Origin: Apteryx mantelli | Taxonomy: Eukaryota > Chordata > Aves > Apterygiformes > Apterygidae | Assembly: GCF_036417845.1 (NCBI RefSeq) | Contig: NC_089978.1 | Coordinates: 135,030,288-135,094,287 of the forward strand | DNA: 64,000 nucleotides | Direction: 5' to 3' | The notes under the pieces: generated by a model | Told to the model about the DNA's origin: nothing | Seen by the model: the letters and a program-made list of their open reading frames with translations, nothing else | Database searches by the model: none | Translations under genes and position numbers: made by a program | Shown here: positions 1-16,817 of the stretch, one piece after another | Layout of the letters: each line of letters opens with the position of its first letter | Numbering within the stretch: the first letter of the stretch is position 1

Positions 1-1035
1 CAATAGGAATTTAAAGGTCAATTTAAAGGAACTGAATCAAATTTGTTTAATATATGACACAGTTGCAAATGAAATTTAGCATTAATAAAGCTACACCCAC
101 TAGCAGGAAAACTAGGAGCTGGTTGTGTACCATGTGGCATTTCAGACAGTATCCGTTTGAAGATAAGGATGCTGCTGTTAGTAGGGCTGTGTTACTTCCT
201 GTTTTTTATGCAGTAGTGGTGACAAAAGCCAGTTAGAGCAAGGTCAGGTATACAAGCAGCAGGGAGGAAACAATGTGCAACATACTGAGATAGCTTTCTG
301 TAAGAGATGGTGGCCTCACATCTATGTGAAGAACTGGTACGTAAGGTAAGGTGATGATGCAGTCATTTAATTAAAGGAGTCATAATGAATGTTGATTTAG
401 GAAAAAAAAAAAAAAGAAAAAAAATCCCTTCTGCATTATCCTGTTGGTACTTGCAGGGCCAGAGCCTTTAAAACTTTTTACACTGATGTAATGGAAAAAG
501 TGAGAGCAATAGTAGGTTACTATGCATTTTACAGACTAGTGGTCTGTGAGCTCCCCACCCTAATTCCCTCACCAGCTCCTAGTTTCCTCTAGGGTTTAAT
601 CTACTAATCCTTCCTGGCTTTTAAATCTGTTCACACTGCCTTTTGCTAAATCAGATTTTCCTCTTTTTCTCATTATCTTACCCTCTTTACCTGGCCCATC
701 CAATTCATGCTCTTCCTTGGCCAGTTTCCCTTAAAGTCCTCCTTCCTCTACAAAATGTCCTTTTCCTGAGAGACCCTGTCCCAAACTGGTGTCATATCCC
801 AACAGTTCAGCCTTTGCTCTTTTTATCTGACTTGGGCATTGTCCACCTCACTGTCTGGGTACCAGCAAGGAACCAAGAACACAGCAGAACCTCTCCCTCT
901 TTCCCCTTCAGGTATCTGCACGCTTAGAGACTGCAGCCCTGAGCCACAATTGCAGGGGAAGTCCTGCTCAGTGTCAGGCTGGTGTATGCAGGGGAGAGCA
1001 TGTAATTTCCGGGGATTTTCCAAACTTGACTGCAC

Positions 1036-1170
1036 AAGGCCCTAAGCAGCCTGATCTAGCTTTGGTGTTAGCCCTGCTTGGGGGGGGGGGGGGGGAGGGG
1101 AGGGGGAGAGGGAGGTTGGACAAGAGACCTCTAGAGGTCCTTTCCAGCCTAATTCTTTCTGTGAATCTAT
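1036..1170 (+). repeat. CR1 LINE 3'-end fragment
   Basis: The segment carries the CR1 3' signature in order: a 'ctgatctagctttggtgtta' like block, a gcagggg-type block, 'gacctctagaggtcctttcc' and a terminal 'tctgtgaatctat'. The middle block has become a 16-base G run followed by more purine-rich sequence, so the copy is old and altered by slippage. It is 5'-truncated, with only the non-coding tail left. Confidence 0.75.
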
Positions 1171-1848
1171 TGCCAAATTTAAGAACTTCAGGTTTCCCCA
1201 TCTTATAGCTTGAAACACGGTGAAGTGAATTCAATTCAATGTTGGGGAATCTCAAACTAATAGAACAACATTCTTCCTGTCACAAGATTGTCAGATTTGT
1301 TGCAAGAAGGTGTGCTTATGGATGGATAACAAAGATTATACCAGTAAATGCTTAAAGTTAAACAAACAACCCCCATCCTCCTGCAACCTCTCTCAAGAAC
1401 ATCCAGCCTGCTTTTAGATCAGCCTAGAGGAGCAGAAGAGGAAAATTCCTGGAGGTAGATTTCCCCCACAGGAAAAGCAGCTGACACTAGAAGATCCCTA
1501 GACTATGTCGACTATGTGGTTGAGAAGAGCTGGTGATCCATTCTTCGAACACACTTCTGTTTTATGCTCAGACCCATGCTTTCCTCTCCATAGTGTTTCT
1601 CTCTGAGGCCTTAAGGACTCAGATTAGACACGACTGTGGAAGGTGATGCTGTGCTGGCAGTAGAGTAGATGACTGAAGAGTGCATGCTCTAGTTAGTCTG
1701 GATCATGGTACATCCCAGCATAACTAAAGGCTGTGTAGGCATTATTCATCTGGGGTGGTTTTGTCTCAATCACTGAGTGATGCTCCAGGAAACTTTTTCA
1801 GAAAACTTTTGGTCCTTGAACCTGAATATTTAGAACTCTTTTTGGCTA

Positions 1849-1957
1849 GGTTCTGAACAACCTTATCTAGCTTTGGAGTTAACCTTGTTGTGAGCAGGGT
1901 GTTGGGCTAGAGACCTCCAGAGGTCCCTCTCCATCTAAATCTTTCCGTGAGTCTAAT
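1849..1957 (+). repeat. CR1 LINE 3'-end fragment
   Basis: A second tail-only CR1 copy in the same orientation as the one about 800 bases upstream. It shows the 'ttatctagctttggagttaa', 'gagcagggtgttgggctaga', 'cctccagaggtccctctcca' blocks and a degraded 'tgagtct' end. Confidence 0.75.
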
Positions 1958-2272
1958 AGGCATTGAAGATCCTGAACCAAGGTGCACAGCCTAGAGTTGC
2001 AATAAATTCTTGAGGTATTCCATCCTCCATCTCTAAAATTTCCTCTGGGATTTCCACTCCAGCCTCACTGGCTTCTGGCTATCCTGTTCTTCACTACTAC
2101 ATAGCCTCCTTCCTGCAATGTTACATGTGCCATGCCCCACTTCAGAAAAGGGTGCATTAAGGGTGATAGGGAGTCTGAAGGGTAGAAAGAGCTTTAAAGA
2201 TCAGAAATAATTGCTTCCCTCCCCTGTGTCTCCCTCCTTTTCCTTCTCTCTTCCTGCCTCCCTGGTGCTCAG

Positions 2273-3516
2273 GCCCAGAATGCCATTAGCAGCCTTGAAG
2301 GCCTTGAGGGCCTAGGACAGCTCACAACTCTGCACCTGCGTGACAACCAGCTTGAAACCCTGGATGGATTCTGTAGTACCATGAAGTGCCTGCAGTACCT
2401 CAATTTACGGTGGGTCCTCCCTGCTCTGTACCAGGACCAGAAAAAACCCTCAACAGGCTGTATTCCCATTTGTGTCTTTAGGATTTTCTGGTTTCTTTGG
2501 GAGTTGAAGCCCTGATAGGAATTGATTGGCCTTTACAGCTCTTAACTTGTGTCCAGGGTTCAGCTGTCTAGGGGTATCACAGCCGGGACTTTTCCTGGGC
2601 TTCTTGGAAGAGATCTACCCCTCCAGTCACTCTCAGACCCCACCTCATACTTTTTATTTGTTGCCAAAACTTCTTTGGATCCCTCTCCACTTTCTCTGTG
2701 TCCTGGCCATAAACATAAGTATCCTTTTTTTCTAGGCATTTGCCATACAGTGGTATGGCTAAACCAGATAATTCAATGGACTCCTTAAGCACAGAGAAAT
2801 CCAGAGGAAATGTTCTTTTTGTCCCTCAGTTTAGGGAGCTCTGTACAGATCTGTGGTCTATCACAGGTCCATGGTCTAAGGTCTATGGTCTGTCATGCTG
2901 CTAAGTTTTGCTTTATCTGTGTTGTCAGCTTACTGTTCTGAAGGGACCTTGCTACTTATATTTACCTCTCTCTCCCTGCCCACTGTGCTCCCTCCTCTTA
3001 AGGAGCAATGGGATCAGTAGCCTTCAGGAGGTGGCAAAGCTACAGGCGCTCCCCATGCTGCGGGCACTGGTACTGTTGGACAATCCATGCTCTGATGAGG
3101 CCGATTACCGGATGGAGGTCCTGGTCCTCCTGCCCCACTTGGAGCGCCTTGACAAAGAATTCTTTGAGGAAGATGAGCGGGCAGAGGCAAACAAAATCCG
3201 GCAGCAAAGGCAGGAGGAAGAACAGGTGAGAATGGCATGGGGAGGAGAAGAAAGTGAAGGGAAAGAGAGACGTCAGACTTGTCAGTCAAGAGTCTACTGT
3301 TCTAGGTTAGAGGAGGAAAAGGCTGAGGGAAGCCAGTCACAAGGGCAGGGAGGCCTGCAACAGACACAGCCCAGCATCACAACCCTACTGCCATTTCCAA
3401 CCCTAGTAGCAGGAGTGAGAGAGAGGAAAAACAGTAGGGCATGGAGTCATTTAACTTCTCCCTCTTTTATTCTTCAGGAAATGGAGGGATCTGCTGATGG
3501 TGATGTGACTGAGTGA
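2273..3516 (+). CDS. LRRC23: LRRC23, leucine-rich repeat-containing protein 23 (last three exons, 5' part outside or unseen)
   Basis: Exons are 2273-2409, 3003-3225 and 3478-3516 (stop TGA 3514-3516), with AG/GT at every junction and a codon split across the first join. They encode about 132 C-terminal residues. These show two leucine-rich repeats (LTTLHLRDNQLETLDGF and LQYLNLRSNGISSLQEV), then a cap-like block with LRALVLLDNPCSDEADYR and LPHLERLDKEFFEEDERAEA, then a charged Arg/Glu/Gln tail. This matches the C-terminal half of mammalian LRRC23, a radial-spoke-associated protein of motile cilia and sperm flagella (family knowledge). The tail after the acidic stretch is short, ending GDVTE, unlike the longer Glu/Pro-rich mammalian end as I recall it. 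ENO2 follows on the same strand, as in mammals. The N-terminal exons were not recognised in 1-2272 and probably lie further left. Confidence 0.93.
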
Positions 3517-3852
3517 CCCTTGGTTTTACCACCTGTTCCCCGAGCCCCTCATGATATGGAGATGCCCTCCCATTGCTGGCATGTATGTGGCAGGGAAAGC
3601 AAGAGCTCCAGGTGTCTGCATGTGCCAAACCCACCTTCACCTTTTTGCCTGGAGAAAAGAGGAGGGTTACCCACCTTGGTCCTGGAAGCTATCCTGAGGA
3701 ACTGCAGGGCTCTTGCAGTCACTGCACACACACTCTACTCTCAGAAGGCCCTGGGGAAAAGGGGAGAGTTGTAGGTTGTGTGGTTTTATTTATGGCTCCC
3801 AAAACTCCTGCAAGATTTTTTGATTTGAATAAAAATAATTAATGAGTCTGGA
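3517..3852 (+). other. LRRC23: LRRC23 3' UTR with poly(A) signal
   Basis: A canonical AATAAA stands at 3828-3833, about 310 nt after the stop, inside an A/T-rich end. Cleavage is expected some 10-25 nt later. No other gene feature is seen here. Confidence 0.75.
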
Positions 3853-3959
3853 GTGACTGGAATTGTTTATTCTGCACACCCACTCCTATTCCCTGGCTCT
3901 CTTACCCTCGTCTGTCTGTGTCTATCCCCTGTCTGTCTGTCTCTCTTTCTCTCTCCATC

Positions 3960-4190
3960 CTCTACGTGCTGTTTGCAAAGCTTTGCTAAATCCTGACTCG
4001 TCGCAGCTCTGGGTCACATGCTGCTGTCCCGGCCCTATCAGGGGCGTCTCCATCCTGCTGCTGCCGCTGCCGCCGTTGGCTTAGAGGACACATCATCTCC
4101 CCTTGAGGTCCTGCATCCCTCCTCAGCTTCGTTCTCCTCTCCTTTCTACCAGCACTTTCTCAATCTCTCGTTCACCCCTGCCCTAGGAAG
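3960..4190 (+). promoter_or_regulatory. ENO2: candidate ENO2 promoter-proximal segment and non-coding exon 1
   Basis: ENO2 in mammals has a non-coding first exon (family knowledge). Here a segment with several CpGs and a CTGCTGCCGCTGCCGCC stretch at about 4050-4077 runs into CTAGGAAG|GTAAGTG, a near-perfect splice donor at 4191. The transcript start is a guess and no TATA box is evident. Other donors in the spacer could serve instead. Confidence 0.35.
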
Positions 4191-5571
4191 GTAAGTGTCT
4201 CCCCATGGCCAGCATCCCCCCACCCTCACTGCATGCATTTCTGTGCTCCCCACCCTGTGCCCTCCAAACCCCCCACACACTTGGGTCCCTGCAGAGAAGG
4301 ACCAGGGTGAGTGGCGTTAAACAACCACACTCCTCTCACTTCCTTCCCCTGCTCCTCCCACTTCTTTTTTCTCCCCCCTCCCCTCACTTTTCGTATTTTA
4401 ATTGCAGGTACTCCTTGCTTCCCTACCCTGTCAGGCGTCATTTCAGATTTGAATTTCAGGAGGGGGGCAACCAATAAACATGGGTTGTGTTCCCAAGGGC
4501 ATTGCAGGGAAGATGTGGGATGGAGCTTTACTTGGGGGAGGGGTTGGTAGTAGGGAAGGAGGGAGAATTCAGTTTGGGCATTGCTGGGGAAAGGACCCAA
4601 TCTGGGAGCAGACCAGTCCCCCCAGGTGGTGTCATAAATACAGGAACTCAGCCAGATCGCAGAGAGAGGGAGGGAGGAGGAGAGGGGATGTTTTCTTATC
4701 TTTCACAGCCCCATGCCACACAGGAGGAGGAGAGCAGCAGGGAGAGGAAGTGACAGTCAAGCAAGTGATAGCTACATCAGCCACGACACTGCAGCAGTGA
4801 GGGCTTCCTGAGAGCAGCGCCCAGCTTGGGGGAATTGCAGCAGCACCAGGTCCCCGGGACACAGGACTGCTGGCTGTGGCATGGAGGAAAGGTCTTTGCA
4901 ATGCTGGCCTGCTCAGCAGGGAGGGGGGGGGAAACTGCTGCAGCATGAACTTCAGCAAGCCAGTGCCCTGGCGACGTGCACTGTCACAAAGCAATGCCCA
5001 CAGGAAGGCACTGCAGCAGTGTGAGTCTCCCAGTGGTGCCCTGCCCAGCCTCTGCCCAAGGGAGGCTGCCAGGTTCCAGTCTGGCTGCTCCCCCTCCTCA
5101 CTGCAGTCAACGGGTTCTCAACTACCGCTCTGTCCCAATCCCTTATCCCAGCTTATCCGCCTTTGACCTGCTTTCAGGACAGTGCAGCTGATGCCAGGGA
5201 TTTCAGCATGGTCCTTCATGCTGTGCAAAGGAGGGCAAACAGAGGGGGACAAGGGGAAGAAGCATGAGTAGAGAAAAGGGTGGAAAGAGCTAGAGGGGAG
5301 AAGAGATCAAGTGAGCAATGGGGTGGGGTGGGCCAGGCTGGATTTGTGCTTGTCATTTGGCTTCCTCAAGAGTGGTCCCAACGGGGCAGGTGGACATGGG
5401 CAGAAGGATGTGGCCACAGGCAGCGTGAGCACATAAGCAGGAGGGGCACTGCATCTGGCACAGAGCTTGTTGTCAGGTCCCTGCTGTGCCAAAGATCACT
5501 TTAACAGGGTCCTGTTCTCTCCTCTGCGGAGGCTGTTGGGGCATGGCCAAGGCACTCCTGCAAAGGAAGCT

Positions 5572-5592
5572 CACAGCAGCACGGGCACTGCT
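5572..5592 (+). promoter_or_regulatory. weak candidate RE1/NRSE (REST-binding) site
   Basis: About 14 of 21 positions fit the RE1 consensus, including the CAGCA and CACGG blocks of the centre-left. The right half is degraded (GGGCACTGCT). The spacing and the location in the probable first intron of a neuronal gene make it worth noting, but the score is poor and chance is quite possible. Confidence 0.2.
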
Positions 5593-7031
5593 CTGGGGGA
5601 AGTTCCCACAGCGTGTGCCAGATGGCGTGAGGAGCACTGCCAAGGTGGCTGATGGGGGATCCCAGCCCAGATGGACATGGTGGAGGGCCCTGCCTGGACT
5701 CCAGGGAGTCCTGGTTTCACTGACTGCAGCTCCCCACTACTGGAAGCTTTTGCTGAAACTTCAGCGCAAAGTGATTTCCCCACATCCGTGTGATTTCCAT
5801 TAGCCAGAGGCAATGGGATCAAGAGCTCCCCAGTGTTGCACAGCCCCACGGCTGGCTGGTGGCGGGGTGGGGGGTGGGGGGGGAGGGCAGACATGACATA
5901 CAAGGCCAATCTGTGGGAATAAGAAGGTGGACTGAGGCAGGGGAGAGTATTTTGGACTCCCCCACCCCACCCCCAGAAAGCAGATTGCAGCCAGAGAAGC
6001 ACTTTCAAACTGCTGTCCCCACCCACAAGCCTGTTTTCTACTTCAGGTTTAACTAGGTGCATCCAAAATGCCAAATTTCCTTCTCTCCCCTACTTATTAG
6101 ATAGAGAGATACCTCCCAGCCTCATGTATTTTCCTATGCCATGTGCAGAGGGGCAGATTCAGAGGCTGGGATCAGTCCTCTGTATCTGGGCAGGGCCATG
6201 TTTCCCTCCCCGTCTGCAGAGCTATTTCTTCCATGTTTTAAGCATTGCGGCCTGTAGTAAAATGGCTTCTCAGGTTCCTGGCCTCCTCTATGCTCCCTCA
6301 CCTTGGTGCAGCCCTCCTCCCCCCCCGCTGCCCTGCACCCTGGCAGTGGCTCCAGCAGTGACTCTCAAGGGTGGCAGGGAGGCTGAGTAGTGCAGCTTGC
6401 TGTGGAGCTGGGTCTGGAGAGCGGGGGGAGAAGCGTCCGCTCGGCCCCCCATGCTGTGGGCTGGGGAGGGCACAAGGGGCCCCACCAGCCCTGGAGTGGC
6501 CCAGACCAAAGCGACTGCTGTGCTGGGGCTGTGAGGGGATGCTGTGGTGTTCAGCAGCTGCGTCCTTGCTGGCTCTGGGAGGCTCTGCTGGAGGAGGAGG
6601 TGCTGGGAGCCGCTGCTGGGCCTGCGGGCACCTCTCAGCCACACCAGCTGATCCATCCCTTTCCACTGCTTGCAGCTGCTGTGACACCCTCTGGATCCCT
6701 GCCTATCCTGATCCACCTTGGGGGCTTGAGAAGGAAGGGGAGAACACTCAGCTGCAGCTCTGGGAGAGAGGGAGAGAGCTCCCAGAGCTCCCAGTCTCTC
6801 ATCTGTGGTGAAAGCACAGAGTAGATTGAAATAAACACTCCATTCCCAGATCTTGGACTTTGGATAGCAATTTTCACATCTCTCCTTCAGTCTGAACTTC
6901 CTCGAGCCAATAGCTTTAGCTCCAGCTCCTAAAATACCTTTCTTGAGCTCCCTTCTCTCTGGCAGTGTCTGTTTTGGAAATGAGAAGGGCACCACATCTG
7001 GGAGGTCTCTCAGAGTGGTGCAGAACCAGGC

Positions 7032-7237
7032 ATCCTCCCTCTCCCTCTCTCTCTTTCCTTTCCTTCCCCTTTCCCCTCCGTCTCCCTTTTTCTCTTCCTT
7101 CTCCTCCCCCCTCCCTCTTTCTTCTCTTCTCTTCTCTTCTCTTCTCTTCTCTTCTCTTCTCTTCTCTTCTCTTCTCTTCTCTTCTCTTCTCTTTTCTCTT
7201 CTCTTTTCTCTTCCCTCTCCTCTCCTCTCCTCTCTCC
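7032..7237 (+). repeat. 200-nt polypyrimidine tract with (TTCTC)n pentamer microsatellite
   Basis: From 7032 to 7237 the + strand is almost pure C/T (one G at 7080). Its core, about 7128-7192, is an uninterrupted TTCTC/CTTCT pentamer of about 12-13 units, followed by variant units with longer T runs. It ends three bases before the AG (7240-7241) that precedes the ENO2 start-codon exon, so it is also that exon's polypyrimidine tract. The long minus-strand ORF of Arg-Glu-Glu-Lys repeats here is only the translation of this repeat. Confidence 0.95.
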
Positions 7238-7248
7238 AAAGATTCATC

Positions 7249-13403
<6,155 letters not shown>

Positions 13404-14290
13404 ACATTGTCCCCAGGGCACCACCACCCTGCTGCTCTTTCCCAAGTCACAGTCTCTGAAGCCCTCTTCTCTCCACTGCTCCCTTTTCTGCTCTTTCTTT
13501 CCCCTCTGCCACCTGCCACTCTTACCTCAAATCCCCATGAGTTCAGGTCTGTCTGGCTAGATGTATCCAGGTGAAGGATGAAAGTGAGGCCTACCCTCTC
13601 TCCCTTCCTTTGGGGTCATAAGCATTTCTAAATCTAGGCATTTTGTGTCTTCTGTTTTTGCGCAGGGACCATGCCTGAGTCACTTTGTTCACATATTAGA
13701 CTATGGGAGCCTGCCGCCTGGTGTGTTTATGTTGTATGCCGAAACATGTGCAGTGAACATAAGCGCGTTGGCTGGTGTGTTTGGACAAGTGTTGCATCTG
13801 TAGCTGTGTTTGGATGAGTGTTGCCAGTGGCTCTCGTTGTGCATGTGTATAGGCGCATGTGTACTGGCCTACACTGTCATTTTGCCCCAGGTATGTTTGC
13901 ACTGAGCTGTGACGGGACCCAAGTGTCTCTTCATTCCACTCTGAGTGTTGTGTTGTATTGAGCTGTGCTTGTCAGCAGCTTAGCGTTGAACTGCACCACT
14001 TTCAGTCACTCGGTGTATGTGTGCTGTCAGTCTCTGGATTAAGCAGTTCTGTGGGGTATTGTGGGTCAGTGCATAGTAGCATGGGGAGTGTATTAAGACA
14101 CAGTTGTAAACAAACACATGCTTTCATTTGCTTCTCTTGACCTTTTTCTCTCTGTTTCCTTCTCTCCTGCTCTCCTTCACCCTGTCCTCCACCCATAATG
14201 TCTGCTTTGCCTTCTGGACAACCCACGCTCAGCCGAGCAACAGACAAACTACAGAACCCTAAACTCAATTAAAATGTATTTCACACCTGA
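13404..14290 (+). other. ENO2: ENO2 3' UTR with ATTAAA poly(A) signal
   Basis: About 880 nt follow the stop codon before ATTAAA at 14268-14273, and a GT-rich stretch follows. Mammalian ENO2 has a 3' UTR of similar length as I recall. No AATAAA occurs earlier in the region. The sequence is C/T-rich at first, then has several GTGTGT-like stretches. Confidence 0.7.
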
Positions 14291-15404
14291 GTTGCCTGAC
14301 TTGGCCTGATGTTTTTCTCTACACAACTGGTGTCTGGGAAACCTTGCAAGCAAAGCAAAAGATCAAACAGAAAGGTAGCCAAAACAAGTAGAGGGACAGG
14401 CAAAAGAAAGAGAAAGCCAGGTATCCCCATCTTTCACAGCCCTGCCACATAGCTAGAATGGTCTGTCGACTGCATGGCTCCAGAGAAGAGAGCTAGAGAA
14501 TACTGAGAGGAGGGCGAGTGGGAAGGTGTGAATTCCCTCCCACCCCTCTCCACCAAATCACATTGCATGAAGGAATGCCAGGGATGTGGTGCAAAGGATT
14601 TTAATCATGCCTTCCACTGATGTAACAGACCTCAGAATAGGCCACAGACAGCTGCCCACTTGACACCTAGTCAAGTATTTTTAAGTACTGGAACTGCAAG
14701 TATTTTAAGAGAAAAAGCTGACCCCTGCAAAAGAGAGGATATGTAGACCAATGAATGGAGGGGTAAATGGGATGTCAGCCTCTTTCAATGCCATCTTAGT
14801 TCACAGGGGACAATACAGCAGTACTTGGGAAAAATATCCTGTGCTCCAGCTGGTTTTGCAGCAGGCCGAGTGGAAGCAAACCTCACTGCCTGTTAAACAG
14901 AATTATTCTGAACGGACTCCAATGAAGGTGGAAGGGAGGGGAAGTGTTACTTTGAGAAATCCAACCCAAGGTATGATAGAAAATAAATGATGAAAACATT
15001 TTGCCTGCCCCAGCTATTCATGCCAGTAGCCCATCCATGTATGTGGGCACACTCAGGTTCTGCAAAATTCCTGCTCCGTTTCAGCAAAGCAAGTTTCCAG
15101 GCCCTCACCTAAACCACACTACTTTATCTCTCAGGATGAGCAAGGAAAAGAGTGAAGACTGAGGTGGATCAGCAAGTCCTAAGCCCTCTCAGTTGTGCAC
15201 TGATGTTGACCTTAAAACTGAAAGACAACGCTTTAAAAATCAACATTGGCATTTCACTGCTGATTCTTTAGTGAATAATACATGAAATGGATAAGTTCAA
15301 GAAGGGAAGACAAAGGATACGATACGCATGCCCGAAACAGAAAAGAGGATGGGAAGAGAAATACAAGAGTAGAAACCGGATTGGTTTCAAAGGGATCATT
15401 AATT

Positions 15405-15460
15405 AATATGGAACAAATCTTGATAATAATTGAATATGGAACAAATCTTGATAATAATTG
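15405..15460 (+). repeat. perfect 28-bp tandem duplication
   Basis: Two identical 28-base units (15405-15432 and 15433-15460), each beginning AATATGGAACAAATCTTG, stand head to tail without a spacer. Perfect identity suggests a recent slippage or repair duplication. Confidence 0.95.
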
Positions 15461-15949
15461 ATAGCTTGTGTCCTAGCTACAGACCATCTCTTGCCCACGA
15501 TCGCCACGAAGCCTCCTCTTCAGTCTCCTGGAGAAGCAGCATAGCTGCAGAGTGAAACTTATCCCACACTTACTTAAAGATTGCAGCTGAAAGTGGAGTC
15601 CAGCCATTGTGTCCTGCTTCCACACCTTGTACTCATAGATGAATAATCCAGGAACAAAAAGGGGCTGAATGGAGCATGGAACCCACTTACAGGCAATACC
15701 ATGTAGTCACTGGAGGTAAGAAACCAAGGAGAAGAATTCTATAGCTGGTCAAGATAACTGGTTATGGTGGGACACCACTTCTGGTTAGAGTACCAGAGTA
15801 CCAGGAAAGCAACACCAGAAACAGTCTGAGGGCCCTGAGATGAGGAAATGTATGACAGGGCATATTTGCAGAGCTGCACTGGCCAGCACTGTTCATGCAG
15901 GGTCTCAGGGTGAGTGGTAACCCCACAGGTGGCTCTCAGCTCCTCTTCC

Positions 15950-16340
15950 ACCCACCTTGTCCAGGGAGCCAGCTGCTCCGGGCAGCTACCCCTTGCCACA
16001 TACCCCAGCCAGCTGCACCCAACAGATGACCAAGGCAGCTGACCCCCACCAACTGCCCCCAAGCAACCTCCTCCTGCCAGCTGCCCCCACCACCTGCCCC
16101 CTGCTGCCACCACCTGCCCCTGACAGCTGTCCCCTAACTAGCCACCCCTGCCAGCAGCCCACCACCATCTGCCCCCTTCTCAGCAGCCCCCACCAGCTAC
16201 CCTTTACCACCTGCCCCACAAACTACCCCCCCAGCTGCTCCCACGAGATACTCCCCAGCAGCTCCCCCCTGCCAGCAGCCCCAGCCACCCTCAACCCCCT
16301 GGCTGCCTACCCCAGCTGCCCCCACCCCGGCCCCCGGAGG
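15950..16340 (+). repeat. degenerate C-rich minisatellite
   Basis: About 390 bases of loosely repeated CAGCTGCCCCCACCACCTGC-like units of roughly 18-21 bases, with spelling variants such as CAGCAGCCCC. The strand is strongly C-rich and G-poor. ORFs on both strands here (153 and 124 aa) are low-complexity translations of the repeat. Confidence 0.8.
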
Positions 16341-16690
16341 TGCCCTGGACCTGAGGGCCAGGCACCCCGCGGGGACGGGCAGGGTGACAGAGCCGCAGCT
16401 GCCTTCTGGGAGCTGTAGTTCAGGCATTTCCGTGGGAAAAAGCTCCATTTTCCTGTGCCGGAGCCTTCTGCTTTCCTCAAAATGCGAGCCCTTCAGCAGG
16501 TAGGAAGGATTGGTGTGTCACGGGAGCTGTTTCACTGGGGACTTTCCGTTAGAGGGCACCCGTGTTCCAGCACGAAGCGTGCGGGCAGCGAGCGAGGCCC
16601 CGGGGGCTGCGCACCCCGCGCCCACGGCCCTGCGCCCCGCTCCCGGCCGCGGCTCTCGGCCGCCTTAAAAGCCGGGGGAAGGGAGGGTGG
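16320..16690. promoter_or_regulatory. small GC-rich, CpG-containing island of unknown role
   Basis: Directly after the minisatellite lies a segment with dense CpG (GGACGGGCAGG, CCGCGCCCACGG, CCCGGCCGCGGC) and a CGGCCGCCTTAAAAGCCG element at about 16656-16673 that could act as a TATA-like box. The surrounding region is CpG-poor. It could be a minor promoter or an unmethylated repeat edge. No exon is assigned. Confidence 0.35.
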
Positions 16691-16795
16691 CAGGGAAGAG
16701 TTCAGCTGACGCCTGCTGGCAAAGACGTGTTTTGGGGATGGTGGGGTTGAATTTGGTAATCTTGCAACGTTTTGCCACAATTACATTTGCAAAAT

Positions 16796-16817
16796 TATAT
16801 ATATATATATATATATA
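16796..16817. repeat. (TA)n microsatellite
   Basis: Eleven TA units in a row in an AT-rich stretch. Confidence 0.95.

Larger units (their letters stand above)
1..2272 (+). other. LRRC23: intronic sequence upstream of the first visible LRRC23 exon
   Basis: No exon of the N-terminal or earlier leucine-rich-repeat part of LRRC23 could be recognised here, so this is taken as intron of that gene. It holds two short CR1 3'-end fragments (1036-1170 and 1849-1957), an A-rich run near 402-423 and a 16-base G run at 1080-1095. The short ORFs read as non-coding. Confidence 0.55.
3853..7241 (+). other. LRRC23-ENO2 spacer and probable ENO2 5' non-coding region
   Basis: About 3.4 kb with no recognisable coding exon and no clear interspersed repeat. 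It is G/C-moderate with several G- or C-rich runs. It holds a candidate ENO2 non-coding exon (ending 4190), a weak RE1-like site (5572-5592) and, at its end, a long polypyrimidine tract (7032-7237). ORFs on both strands read as chance. Confidence 0.6.

Noticed and set aside
15739-16448. ORFs of 153, 124 and 83 aa on both strands around 16 kb
   Set aside because: They translate the C-rich minisatellite in different frames. Composition is Pro/Ser/Thr or Gly/Trp only, and there are no splice partners.
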